NCBI RefSeq assembly: GCF_030012985.1
Contig: NZ_CP120233.1
Location: 5,079,001-5,143,000, forward strand
Direction: 5' to 3'
Length of the DNA stretch: 64,000 nt
Source: Microbulbifer sp. VAAF005
GTDB taxonomy: Bacteria; Pseudomonadota; Gammaproteobacteria; Pseudomonadales; Cellvibrionaceae
How positions within the stretch are numbered: position 1 is the stretch's first letter; every line of letters starts with the position of its first letter. Of this stretch, positions 1 through 8,625 are shown piece by piece. The notes under the pieces were generated by a model. It made no database searches and had not been told where the DNA came from. It was given only the letters and a program-made list of their open reading frames with translations. The position numbers and the translations under genes were made by a program.

Positions 1-1371
1 TCCGGGGGGTACTACAAATTCGATATTAATTTCAGCGATGCTTCCTGTCCGTCCAACGTGGATTACCTGATTCAGGTAGAAATCGATGATGATGACTACA
101 CCGGTGGTGAGTCACTGGTAATCCCCGCGCAGACCAATAGCGAAACTGCCGGTTTTGATGTGGCTGGCTGCCTGGGCAGTAATGCCGATATGGTTCCAGC
201 AACTGCGGACCACTGTGAGGTACAGGAATCTTCCGCACACCCCACCCTCGATGTGGAGGCCCGGGATGCAGCAACAGATTACTATCTGCGCATGACTTTG
301 GATGACGGCCAGATTCCAGGGGAAAGCCAGCTGTTTAACAACCATATCGCTATGGACCCGGAGCTGGAAGGGGCGCTGTCCATCACCAAAACTGCCGCCA
401 TGCTCAATGTAACCCGTAGCCAGCTGGTGCCCTACACCATTACCTTTGGCAACACTCTGCCGATACCCCTAACCGATTTGCAGTTGGTGGATTACTTCCC
501 CGCAGGCTTCAAATATGTGGCGGGCTCAGCGCGCCTTGATGGCGAGGCGGTTGAACCTGAAAGTGAGGGCCTGCAATTAAGTTGGTCGGATCTGCGAGTG
601 GAAGCGGAAGAAACTCGTGTGTTAAAGCTGCTCTTGGTTGTAGGTTCCGGTGTGGGCGAGGGCAAATACGTAAACCGCGCGCGCATGTTCAATCAGCTCT
701 CTGGGCAGGCCGCTTCTGGTGAAGCCTCTGCGACAGTGCGGGTAGTGCCCGATCCCACCTTTGATTGTACTGATGTTATCGGCAAAGTGTTTGACGATAA
801 AAATATGAACGGCTACCAGGATGAAGGCGAGGGTGGCCTGCCCGGAGCGCGTGTGGCAACTGCGACCGGCTTGAATGTTACTGCGGACTCCCATGGTCGT
901 TTCCATATTACCTGCGCAGTGGTGCCGAATGGAGACCGGGGTTCTAATTTTGTGCTCAAGCTCGACGATCGCAGCTTGCCAAGCGGGTATCGTCTCACCA
1001 CTGAAAACCCGCGCGTGCTGCGAGCTACCCGAGGCAAGATGCTGAAGTTCAATTTTGGAGCCAGCTTGCACCGGGTGGTGCGCCTGGACATTGCCGATGC
1101 GGTATTTGAACCGGGCACAATAGAACTGCGCCCGCAATGGCACTCCCGAATGGACTTACTGTTGGAAAAACTCAGCGAAGCCCCCTCTGTTTTACGCCTT
1201 GCCTATCTCGGTGAAAATGAAGATCCGGATTTGGTGGAAGAGCGCCTGCAGGCAATTAAGGATCAGGTTGCCAAGGATTGGACGAGTCGTAATGGCGACT
1301 ACGATTTGACCATTGAAACTGAAGTTTTCTGGCGCCGTGGAGCGCCTCCTGGCAAAGGAGGGTTGGAGTAA
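1..1371 (+). CDS. DUF11/SdrD-like surface protein, 5' end missing
   Basis: The frame is open from the first base of the window, so the true N-terminus lies upstream. A DUF11-type beta domain covers roughly residues 140-250 of the visible part (ITKTAA..., YTITFGNTL, VDYFPAGFKYV). An SdrD B-like domain follows at about 275-355 (GKVFDDKNMNGYQDEGE, then LPGARV), typical of long extracellular adhesin stalks. The last 100 residues (FEPGTIELRPQW ... TIETEVFWRR) look like a degenerate OmpA-type fold, which could hold the protein near the outer membrane or peptidoglycan. The TAA stop shares one base with the ATG of the next gene, and an AAAGGAGGG ribosome site lies inside this gene's 3' end, so the two are translationally coupled. 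The family calls are from motif recognition. Ligand and function are unknown. Confidence 0.75.
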   Translation, partial: SGGYYKFDINFSDASCPSNVDYLIQVEIDDDDYTGGESLVIPAQTNSETAGFDVAGCLGSNADMVPATADHCEVQESSAHPTLDVEARDAATDYYLRMTLDDGQIPGESQLFNNHIAMDPELEGALSITKTAAMLNVTRSQLVPYTITFGNTLPIPLTDLQLVDYFPAGFKYVAGSARLDGEAVEPESEGLQLSWSDLRVEAEETRVLKLLLVVGSGVGEGKYVNRARMFNQLSGQAASGEASATVRVVPDPTFDCTDVIGKVFDDKNMNGYQDEGEGGLPGARVATATGLNVTADSHGRFHITCAVVPNGDRGSNFVLKLDDRSLPSGYRLTTENPRVLRATRGKMLKFNFGASLHRVVRLDIADAVFEPGTIELRPQWHSRMDLLLEKLSEAPSVLRLAYLGENEDPDLVEERLQAIKDQVAKDWTSRNGDYDLTIETEVFWRRGAPPGKGGLE

Positions 1372-4300
1372 TGCCCTTTGCGAAACGGAATATTTTCCAG
1401 AAAGCAGGCTCGACAAACTCTTCAGTGAAGTCGATCCGCTTTTTCCCCCGGCGGGACCGCCGTCTGGCCACTGCAATTGCACTGGCACTGACACTTCCGG
1501 CCCAGGCCCAAGATGCAGATTCGCAACTGAATGAGCTTGGCTGGTGGCAGGTGTGGCAGAATATTCCAAGCCTGAATTCTGAGGAAAATGAAACTCAAGT
1601 AGAGTTCGAGGAGCAATCAATCGGTAGTAATACCGAAGGTATGCTGCTGCGCGCCCCCACAAATCAGTGGCTTCAGGATGCGACACAATTCGTATCGCCG
1701 CTAGACCCGATTGTGGTGGAAGATTTTATTGACCCAATCCTGTTCCATGGCGTTGAAGATGAAGTTTCTCCAGAGACGGTGGAATTGTTGCGCCAGAGCC
1801 TGAATGAATTGGGCGAGACGCCTAATTTCAAATTGCACTTCATTGGCCATACCGATTCTGACCCTCTTACTGGGGAGTTGGTAGCGGACTTTACCAGCAA
1901 AGAAGAATTTACCCTGGCGCGAGCCCAGTTTGTGGCAGACTTCCTGCAAGAGGCTCTCGAACTGCCGGAGCAAATGATTGCCGTTGAAGGGCGCGGAGAT
2001 ATTGAGCCTATAGCGGATAATATTACGACTGCAGGTCGTGAAGAAAATCGCCGAGTACAGGTAAAAGTAACCTACGACGCCCTGGATGAAAAAGCCATGG
2101 CGGACCGTGCCCGGGCGGAGGCACTGTTACTCAACCGGGTGAAAGTATGCCGCCAGGAAACGGTGTGTAAACTCACCTATGCTGCGGGTAGTGAACAGCG
2201 GGCACGCCTTAGAAATCTGGTGACGCCACTGAGAATAGAGCCCGGGCAAACAGAATTACCGGAAGCCTTTATTCGCCGTATCCGGGAGGTTCGATCAAAC
2301 CTTGCCGATAAAAATAATCTGGTTATTCATTTTATTGGCCACACTGATGCCCGCCCGCTGGATGTGGGTGAAAACCCGGAAGCCCAGCAGCAAGCCTATC
2401 AGGAAAGGTCCTACAGTGAAGCTCGCCGTGTCGCTCAGGCTTTGGCTGCTGCACTGAACTTACCCGCAACTATGGTTACCAGCAGTGGTAAAGGGGCGAG
2501 CCAGCCAATAGCGGCTAACGATACTCCCAAAGGCCGCGCCCTTAACCGCCGGGTAGAAGTGGAATTTTGGTATGACGATCCGCTGGAAGTCCCTACGGAA
2601 TCGGTGCAAGCCTGCCCGGAAGCTGCAGCAGCAGAAACTCTCACCATCGCCTATGAGTCCGCCGGTGGAAAAATATCTCCGATTCGCTTTGATAACGGTG
2701 ACCCGATTATCAGCCAGGCACAGCTGACACAGATACGTGCAGCCATGGCTGAAATCTCCAATAAGGCAAATGTGCGCCTGAGCTTTATTGGTTACAGCGA
2801 TAACCAGCGTATGGATCGCCGCGAAGCTATGGTTTACGGCGATGACCAGGGTTTGTCCGGTGCCCGTGCCCAACGCGCTATGGCGCAGGTACAGGAGTTA
2901 CTTAACCTGGAAGACACCCAGGTGGAATTTGAAGGGCGTGGCTACGTCCAATCTGCGGATGTGGTGAGCAATGGCTTTGAGCAGCGGGATGGCGCCAGGG
3001 TTGAGGTCGAAATCCTTTACGATGAACTGGCAATTCTCACAGAAAGTGATCGCTTGGAAATCGAGCGCATTAATCGTGAAGCCATAGCCAATAATCCCTA
3101 CGCACTTAACTTAATGCGTATCACTGTCGACGGCAGCCCGGAATACGATCCCTATAAAAACTCGGCGGACTTGCAGCGTTGTACCGATGTGGCTTTGCAG
3201 GAAGCCAATATTCAATTCCGCTTCGACAACAAAAAAATGCAGCCGCGCCTGAATGTGACAGCGTGGCCCAATACCATCCGTTATGCGGATAACCCGGATA
3301 CCGATCTGGCAGAGAATCGGGTATTTTTCAGTAGTTATACCAACTATCCCTCTTTTGTTAAAACTACAGAAGTGCGCTTGTTTGAAGAGGGGCAATCTCT
3401 GCGCGATACCCCGCTGGCTATTGTGCCGCTGGATCACTTTGGTAAAGGGGAGTGGAGAGCAGAATTTTCTGACTACCAAGCGCCACTGAAAAAACTGCAC
3501 TATGTTTTACGTGCCTACGACTACAAGGGTCGCTATGACGAGACCACTGAGCAAACCCTATGGTTAGTGGATAAAATCGAAGACTCTTCCGAAAATGAGG
3601 ATATCGGTCGGGAATTGTTGGTAGGTTATGGTGAGAATCGCCTGGCCCAACAGAATATTCCTCTCGATGGCAATAGCGTATTGGTCAATGGTGCCCAGGT
3701 GCCACCTGGACACACGGTATGGCTAGCGGGCAATCCGGTCCCGGTAGACAGTCAAGGCCAGTTTATCGCCGAGCAAATTTTTGCACCGGGTATGCATACA
3801 GTTGAAGTGGCGATTCTCGATGACGAGGGCAATGGTGAACTCTTCCTGCGAGATTTGGATTTTGCTAAAAGTGATTGGTTTGCCGTAGGAATTGCCGACC
3901 TTACCGTGGGTTACGACAAAACCAACGGCCCTGCTGCACTGGTCACCGGCGATGAGACTCACTACGACAATTCCGTTAGTTACGATGGCCGCCTGGCATT
4001 TTATACCAATGGTGGCTTCGGGGAGGGCTGGCGCCTGTCAGCGAGCGCTGACACCGAAGAAGGCCCGGTAGATGATCTGTTTTCCAACTTTATGGAAAAG
4101 TCTCCCGATGCCTTGTTCCGCCGTATGGATAGCGATTTGTACTATCCGACGTTTGGCGATGACTCCACTGTCGTTGAAGACGCCCCTACCTCTGGCAAGT
4201 TCTATGTGAAATTGTCCAAGTACGATGACTACGGCCTCTGGGGTAATTTCAAAGCGAACTACGCCGATAATGAACTGGCCCAAATTGATCGAACGCTCTA

Positions 4301-6563
4301 CGGCGGTAGCGGTCACTTTGAAACCGATGCGATGACCAGCTTTGGCGAAAAGCGCTTTCAAATAGATGCCTTTGGGGCCGAGCCTGGAACAGTTGCCGGG
4401 CGCGATGAGTATCGCGGAACGGGCGGTTCCTTGTATTACCTTCGGCACCAGGATATTTCCAGCGGCTCGGAAAGTTTACGTGTGGAAGTTCGGGATAAAG
4501 ATTCCGGACTGGTGCTCGCAGTTAAGACCCTCACTGCAGTAGTTGATTACGACATTGACTATATCCAAGGGCGTATCCTGCTCAATAGCCCCTTATCTTC
4601 CCTGGCAAATGATGAACTGCTCATTGAAGATGGCGCTTACAACGGTAACCCCCAATATCTGGTAGCGCGTTACGAATACACACCGGGCTTTGAGGAAATG
4701 GATACCCTGGCTGTCGGTGGACGTGCCCACTATTGGCTAGGTGATCATGTCAAATTGGGCCTAAGCAGTATTCAGCAAGACGAAGATGAGGAAGAAAGTT
4801 CCCTGCAGGGTATTGACCTGACTTTGCGTAAAAGCGCCAGTAGTTGGGTGAAAATTGAAATGGCCGATAGCGAGGGTAGCAACCTCGATAGTGTCAGTTC
4901 ACTGGATGGTGGCTACACCTTTGAAGACGAAAGCCTGGATTCCACAGTTGCCGCCGGTGCAACTAAAGTGGAAGGTGTTTTACAGCTGGGAGATTTCTTC
5001 GAGAGTTTGCGCGGCTCTGGTAATTTCTACCATCAAGAGCGTGAAGCGGGTTTTTCCGGTCCAGGCCAATTTGTGGATGGCGATACCATCCAATATGGCG
5101 GTGGCGTTAACCTGCCGATAGGTGAGAGTTTTGATGTAAGGGTCAAAGCCGACACCAAAGAGGAAGAAGACGGCTTACAAACCAATGCCATGGACCTGAT
5201 GCTTGGCTACCGCATCAATGATCACTGGCGTCTCACCTCTGCGGTTCGCAATGACAGCCGCGAGGATGAATCCGAAGTTGTCGCCGCAACCCAGACAGAA
5301 GGGGATCGAACGGATGTTGCTGTCGAGGCCAGCTATGACTCCGGTGAGAGTTGGAGCGCCTTTGGTTTTGTTCAGAACACGATGGAAGTGACCGGTACTC
5401 GGGAAGAGAACAATCGCATCGGCCTCGGTGGTGCTTATCGGGTGAGTGACCGTTTGACAATGGATAGTGAGGTTTCCGGCGGTGATACCGGCACAGCTGC
5501 CCGGCTCGGTACGGACTTTCTGGTGACTGACAGAACCAGCCTTTATATGAATTATGCGCTGGATAACGAGCGCAGTGATACCGGTGTGCGTGCACGCAAG
5601 GGCAATATGAGCACAGGCTTCCGCAGCCGCTATTCCGATACGCTCAATATTTATGGTGAAGAGCGCTACAGTCACGGCGATGTTTCCACTGGCCTGACCC
5701 ACGCTCTGGGTATGGATCTGGCGCCCAATGACCGTTGGAGCTATGGCACTACCCTGGAGGCGGGTACGCTCGAAGATCCGGATACAGGAGCCAAAACCGA
5801 ACGCAATGCCATGGGTTTTAATATGGGCTATGGCCGGGATGCGATACGTATAGCATCAGCGCTGGAATACCGTACGGATATATCGGAAACCGTATCGGAC
5901 GAAAATACCGTATCGGAAACTGAACGTAATACATGGTTATTAAAAAATACCTTTAACTACCAGTTTACTCCAGACTGGCGCTTGGTTGGCAAACTCAACT
6001 ATTCAGACAGCAAAAGTTCGGAAGGTGAATTCTACGATGGCAAATTTACCGAAGCGGTAATGGGTTATGCCTATCGCCCGGTGAATAACGACCGCCTGAA
6101 TACCCTGATGAAGTACACCTATTTCTATAATGTGCCGACCCAGGACCAGGTGACGGTTGAAAATACCTCCACTGAATTTATCCAGAAGAGTCATATCTTT
6201 TCGATAGACGCCAGTTACGATCTCAATCGACAGTGGACCTTGGGTGGTAAGTACGCTTATCGTCTGGGCCAGTTGAGTATGGACACGGAAGACCCGGAGT
6301 TTTTCGATAGCCGTGCCAGCCTTTATGTACTGCGTGCCGATTGGCATTTTATCAAACGCTGGGACCTTCTCTTGGAAGCCCGTCTGCTCGATCTACCCGA
6401 TGCCCAGGATAGTAAGAGCGGCGCCCTAATCGGCTTGTATCGCCATGTTGGGGATCACCTTAAGTTGGGGGTGGGCTACAACTTTACCGACTTCTCTGAT
6501 GACCTCACCCAGCTTGACTATGACAGTCATGGGGTGTTTATTAATATAATTGGCAAGCTGTAA
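1371..6563 (+). CDS. Giant outer-membrane protein: three OmpA-like domains plus beta barrel
   Basis: This 1730-residue protein starts at the ATG overlapping the previous stop. A long basic n-region and a hydrophobic stretch ending ALTLPAQAQ (about residue 47) look like a signal peptide. Three OmpA-like peptidoglycan-binding modules follow at about 155-240, 320-405 and 470-560, each with an H/Y-T/S-D pattern (FIGHTDSD, FIGHTDAR, FIGYSDNQ) and the first two with an NRRVxV end. An Ig-like beta region spans about 590-830. The remaining 900 residues alternate polar and aromatic residues and are Asp/Glu-rich, as in a large outer-membrane barrel; one stretch (DYDIDYIQGRILL) recalls the repeats of SprA-type channels. 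It is probably the anchor or export partner of the upstream DUF11 protein. That partnership is inferred from the coupling of the genes and has not been shown for this family. Confidence 0.75.
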   Translation: MPFAKRNIFQKAGSTNSSVKSIRFFPRRDRRLATAIALALTLPAQAQDADSQLNELGWWQVWQNIPSLNSEENETQVEFEEQSIGSNTEGMLLRAPTNQWLQDATQFVSPLDPIVVEDFIDPILFHGVEDEVSPETVELLRQSLNELGETPNFKLHFIGHTDSDPLTGELVADFTSKEEFTLARAQFVADFLQEALELPEQMIAVEGRGDIEPIADNITTAGREENRRVQVKVTYDALDEKAMADRARAEALLLNRVKVCRQETVCKLTYAAGSEQRARLRNLVTPLRIEPGQTELPEAFIRRIREVRSNLADKNNLVIHFIGHTDARPLDVGENPEAQQQAYQERSYSEARRVAQALAAALNLPATMVTSSGKGASQPIAANDTPKGRALNRRVEVEFWYDDPLEVPTESVQACPEAAAAETLTIAYESAGGKISPIRFDNGDPIISQAQLTQIRAAMAEISNKANVRLSFIGYSDNQRMDRREAMVYGDDQGLSGARAQRAMAQVQELLNLEDTQVEFEGRGYVQSADVVSNGFEQRDGARVEVEILYDELAILTESDRLEIERINREAIANNPYALNLMRITVDGSPEYDPYKNSADLQRCTDVALQEANIQFRFDNKKMQPRLNVTAWPNTIRYADNPDTDLAENRVFFSSYTNYPSFVKTTEVRLFEEGQSLRDTPLAIVPLDHFGKGEWRAEFSDYQAPLKKLHYVLRAYDYKGRYDETTEQTLWLVDKIEDSSENEDIGRELLVGYGENRLAQQNIPLDGNSVLVNGAQVPPGHTVWLAGNPVPVDSQGQFIAEQIFAPGMHTVEVAILDDEGNGELFLRDLDFAKSDWFAVGIADLTVGYDKTNGPAALVTGDETHYDNSVSYDGRLAFYTNGGFGEGWRLSASADTEEGPVDDLFSNFMEKSPDALFRRMDSDLYYPTFGDDSTVVEDAPTSGKFYVKLSKYDDYGLWGNFKANYADNELAQIDRTLYGGSGHFETDAMTSFGEKRFQIDAFGAEPGTVAGRDEYRGTGGSLYYLRHQDISSGSESLRVEVRDKDSGLVLAVKTLTAVVDYDIDYIQGRILLNSPLSSLANDELLIEDGAYNGNPQYLVARYEYTPGFEEMDTLAVGGRAHYWLGDHVKLGLSSIQQDEDEEESSLQGIDLTLRKSASSWVKIEMADSEGSNLDSVSSLDGGYTFEDESLDSTVAAGATKVEGVLQLGDFFESLRGSGNFYHQEREAGFSGPGQFVDGDTIQYGGGVNLPIGESFDVRVKADTKEEEDGLQTNAMDLMLGYRINDHWRLTSAVRNDSREDESEVVAATQTEGDRTDVAVEASYDSGESWSAFGFVQNTMEVTGTREENNRIGLGGAYRVSDRLTMDSEVSGGDTGTAARLGTDFLVTDRTSLYMNYALDNERSDTGVRARKGNMSTGFRSRYSDTLNIYGEERYSHGDVSTGLTHALGMDLAPNDRWSYGTTLEAGTLEDPDTGAKTERNAMGFNMGYGRDAIRIASALEYRTDISETVSDENTVSETERNTWLLKNTFNYQFTPDWRLVGKLNYSDSKSSEGEFYDGKFTEAVMGYAYRPVNNDRLNTLMKYTYFYNVPTQDQVTVENTSTEFIQKSHIFSIDASYDLNRQWTLGGKYAYRLGQLSMDTEDPEFFDSRASLYVLRADWHFIKRWDLLLEARLLDLPDAQDSKSGALIGLYRHVGDHLKLGVGYNFTDFSDDLTQLDYDSHGVFINIIGKL

Positions 6564-6567
6564 TTTT

Positions 6568-6591
6568 AGGGCCCGGCGCAGGTTGGGCCTT
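6568..6591 (+). terminator. Possible terminator after the barrel gene
   Basis: A 7-8 bp stem (AGGGCCC paired with GGGCCTT, one G-T wobble) closes a 10-base loop five bases after the stop codon. The T-rich tract that follows is interrupted (AAATCTTATCCTTTT), so termination strength is uncertain. Confidence 0.4.
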
Positions 6592-6717
6592 AAATCTTAT
6601 CCTTTTCGTTTGAGCTTCAAACAATAATGTGAAGTTATTAAAATGGAAAAGAATTAGGTTGCTTAATCTTACCTTTTACTAAAAAGGGAGAAGGAAATAA
6701 TACACTGCGCTCGGGAC

Positions 6718-6777
6718 CCTATGAGGCATGGATGCCGATTAGGAGCTTACAGGGATGTATTCACAGCGTGTCTCGAG
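6718..6777. repeat. Palindromic intergenic element, REP-like
   Basis: The gap 6564-6998 holds no gene. Inside it, GGCATGGATGCC at 6725-6736 is an inverted repeat with a two-base centre. It is followed by a phrase containing TACAGGGATGTATTCAC at 6748-6764 and ending GTCTCGAG. Similar phrases recur between genes in several marine gammaproteobacteria, as far as I remember. I see only this one copy in the window, so its status as a dispersed repeat is an inference. Confidence 0.35.
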
Positions 6778-6998
6778 TGAAGTGTGTTCTTTCCTTCCAC
6801 CCCAGTAGTAACTCCACTTTTTAAGTAAAGAGTAAATGGCGTTATTAGTCGTCATTTAACCGATTCAGTCAGTAAGCCTTCCAATCCACTTTCTTCAATC
6901 GTCCCCAGATGCAATAGTATGGAGCTGTACAGGCTGTGAGACTCCTACTCTGACCCCATGGACTAGAGTGTCACTAAGTGGGGTCTTAGAGAGCTTGC

Positions 6999-8381
6999 AT
7001 GGTAAAAATGACAAAAGTGAAGGGTATCTCAGAAGGGCAAATCTGGGGGCTGTCTGTTCTCTTTTTATCAGTATTTTTGATCGCCAGTGATTTTACCGCC
7101 TTTTCACCGGCTCTCCCCGCTATCGCCAAAGACTTTTCCGTCCGCATATCTTTCGTTCACTGGGTTGTGAATGCCTATGCCCTGGCCTATGGAGTCATTA
7201 TTGTGACCAGTGGGCGGTTGGCAGATATCTACGGGCGTGGAAAGATTTTTTTGATAGGTATCTTTATATTTTCCCTTTCATCTCTCCTGGGTGGCCTTGC
7301 CAATGAAGTTGAGGTGCTGCTAATCGCCAGAGCATTGATGGGGCTAGGGGGTGCATTGGCCTGGTCGGCAATGCTGGGGATGGTTTATACATTGTTGCCA
7401 TCAGATCGTGCTGGATTTGTCGGGGGATTTATTTTGGCTGCGCTAGGGGTGGCTACAGCTTGCGGCCCTGTTATAGGTGGGATCTTGTCAGACTTTCTGA
7501 GCTGGCGCTGGATTCTATTTATCAATATTCCCATTGCTATTTTGGTGGTTGCTTTTTATGGATTAAAGTACCCCAAAGAAAAATATGAGAAAAAAGTGGA
7601 GAGAATTGACTATTTGGGTGTATTGACACTCTCCCTGTCATTATTCCTATTTTTGCTTGCCTTGGATTTTATGACAGAAAAAACCACTTCTGGAATATTG
7701 GTTGTTTGCTTGTTGGTAGTTTCGCTTATCTCTGCGATCAGCTTTATCATAATTGAGTCATATATGGCAGATGATGCACTGATTCCTGCGAGTTTGGTAA
7801 CTAATCGTATTTTCATGGTGTCAGGAGTCAGTGTCTTTTTTGTTGCCATCGCGTTCTTTGCAATCCTTGTCTATATCCCTCTGCTTTTTATTAGCGTGCA
7901 TCATTATTCCGCATTTCAGGCCGGATTGGCTTTGTTGCCGGCTATGGTTTCTTCTGGCATTTTTGCCTTTGTATCTGGAGCTATTCATGAACGGTTTGGC
8001 CCAAAGCTGTTGCTCTGCTCAGGTGCTTTGGCGATGAGTCTGGGGCTTTTTATGCTCTCGGTCCACGGTAATCATATCGTCTATCTGGTCTTTGTACCGG
8101 GTATGTTATTGATTGGCATTGGATTAGGTATATTTAGCCCTGCCGCTGTGACTGCCGCAATAACCTCCGTGGAGGCCAGTAAATCCAGTTTGTCTGGCGC
8201 TGTTGTCTATATGTTCCGTTTTTTAGGTGGCGCTGTGGGCTTGGGGATCAATTCAGCCATATTGGCGTCAGCGCCGGATATTGCTGCCGGTGTAAACCGA
8301 GCACTACTGGTAGATGGGTTTATTGTTCTGATAGGTTTCTTGATTTCTCTTCTCTTCTTCCAGGAGAAGAAGGGAAGGTAA
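6999..8381 (+). CDS. MFS drug/solute exporter, DHA2-like
   Basis: This is an inner-membrane major facilitator protein of 460 residues with about 14 hydrophobic segments, the length and pattern of the DHA2 (EmrB-type) proton-driven exporters. The N-terminal segment contains the family's acidic motif (SDFTAFSPALPAI), motif A-like GRLADIYGR between TM2 and TM3, and the motif C region GPVIGGILSDFLSWRWIFxIN-like in TM5. The start could be ATG 6999 or ATG 7008; neither has a strong ribosome site. It is a paralogue of the broken exporter at 14485, with which it shares the N-terminal motif almost word for word. The next gene is an arylsulfatase, but nothing in the sequence defines the substrate. Confidence 0.8.
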   Translation: MVKMTKVKGISEGQIWGLSVLFLSVFLIASDFTAFSPALPAIAKDFSVRISFVHWVVNAYALAYGVIIVTSGRLADIYGRGKIFLIGIFIFSLSSLLGGLANEVEVLLIARALMGLGGALAWSAMLGMVYTLLPSDRAGFVGGFILAALGVATACGPVIGGILSDFLSWRWILFINIPIAILVVAFYGLKYPKEKYEKKVERIDYLGVLTLSLSLFLFLLALDFMTEKTTSGILVVCLLVVSLISAISFIIIESYMADDALIPASLVTNRIFMVSGVSVFFVAIAFFAILVYIPLLFISVHHYSAFQAGLALLPAMVSSGIFAFVSGAIHERFGPKLLLCSGALAMSLGLFMLSVHGNHIVYLVFVPGMLLIGIGLGIFSPAAVTAAITSVEASKSSLSGAVVYMFRFLGGAVGLGINSAILASAPDIAAGVNRALLVDGFIVLIGFLISLLFFQEKKGR

Positions 8382-8625
8382 TAAAAGGATATTTATTTCC
8401 TCCTGGTAACCTAGTTTCTTACTGTCCTTCACAGGCGTGTTCCTTTTCTTATATTCTCCAAATATTGATTGTAAAGTATAGGGCCAGCACTCAGAGCTAT
8501 CCTTAAATGAATATCAGGGAAAGCTATCTCTATTTTAATTTGTATGGGCTATTGGCAATTTAACTTTGGTGGATTCTGCGGTATTGTGGTTTTAGCGGCC
8601 ACAAGTCAATATTTACGTTAACGGG

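Noticed and set aside
5175..5702. A 175-codon antisense frame within the barrel gene
   Set aside because: It lies entirely within a well-supported gene, without ribosome site or domain.
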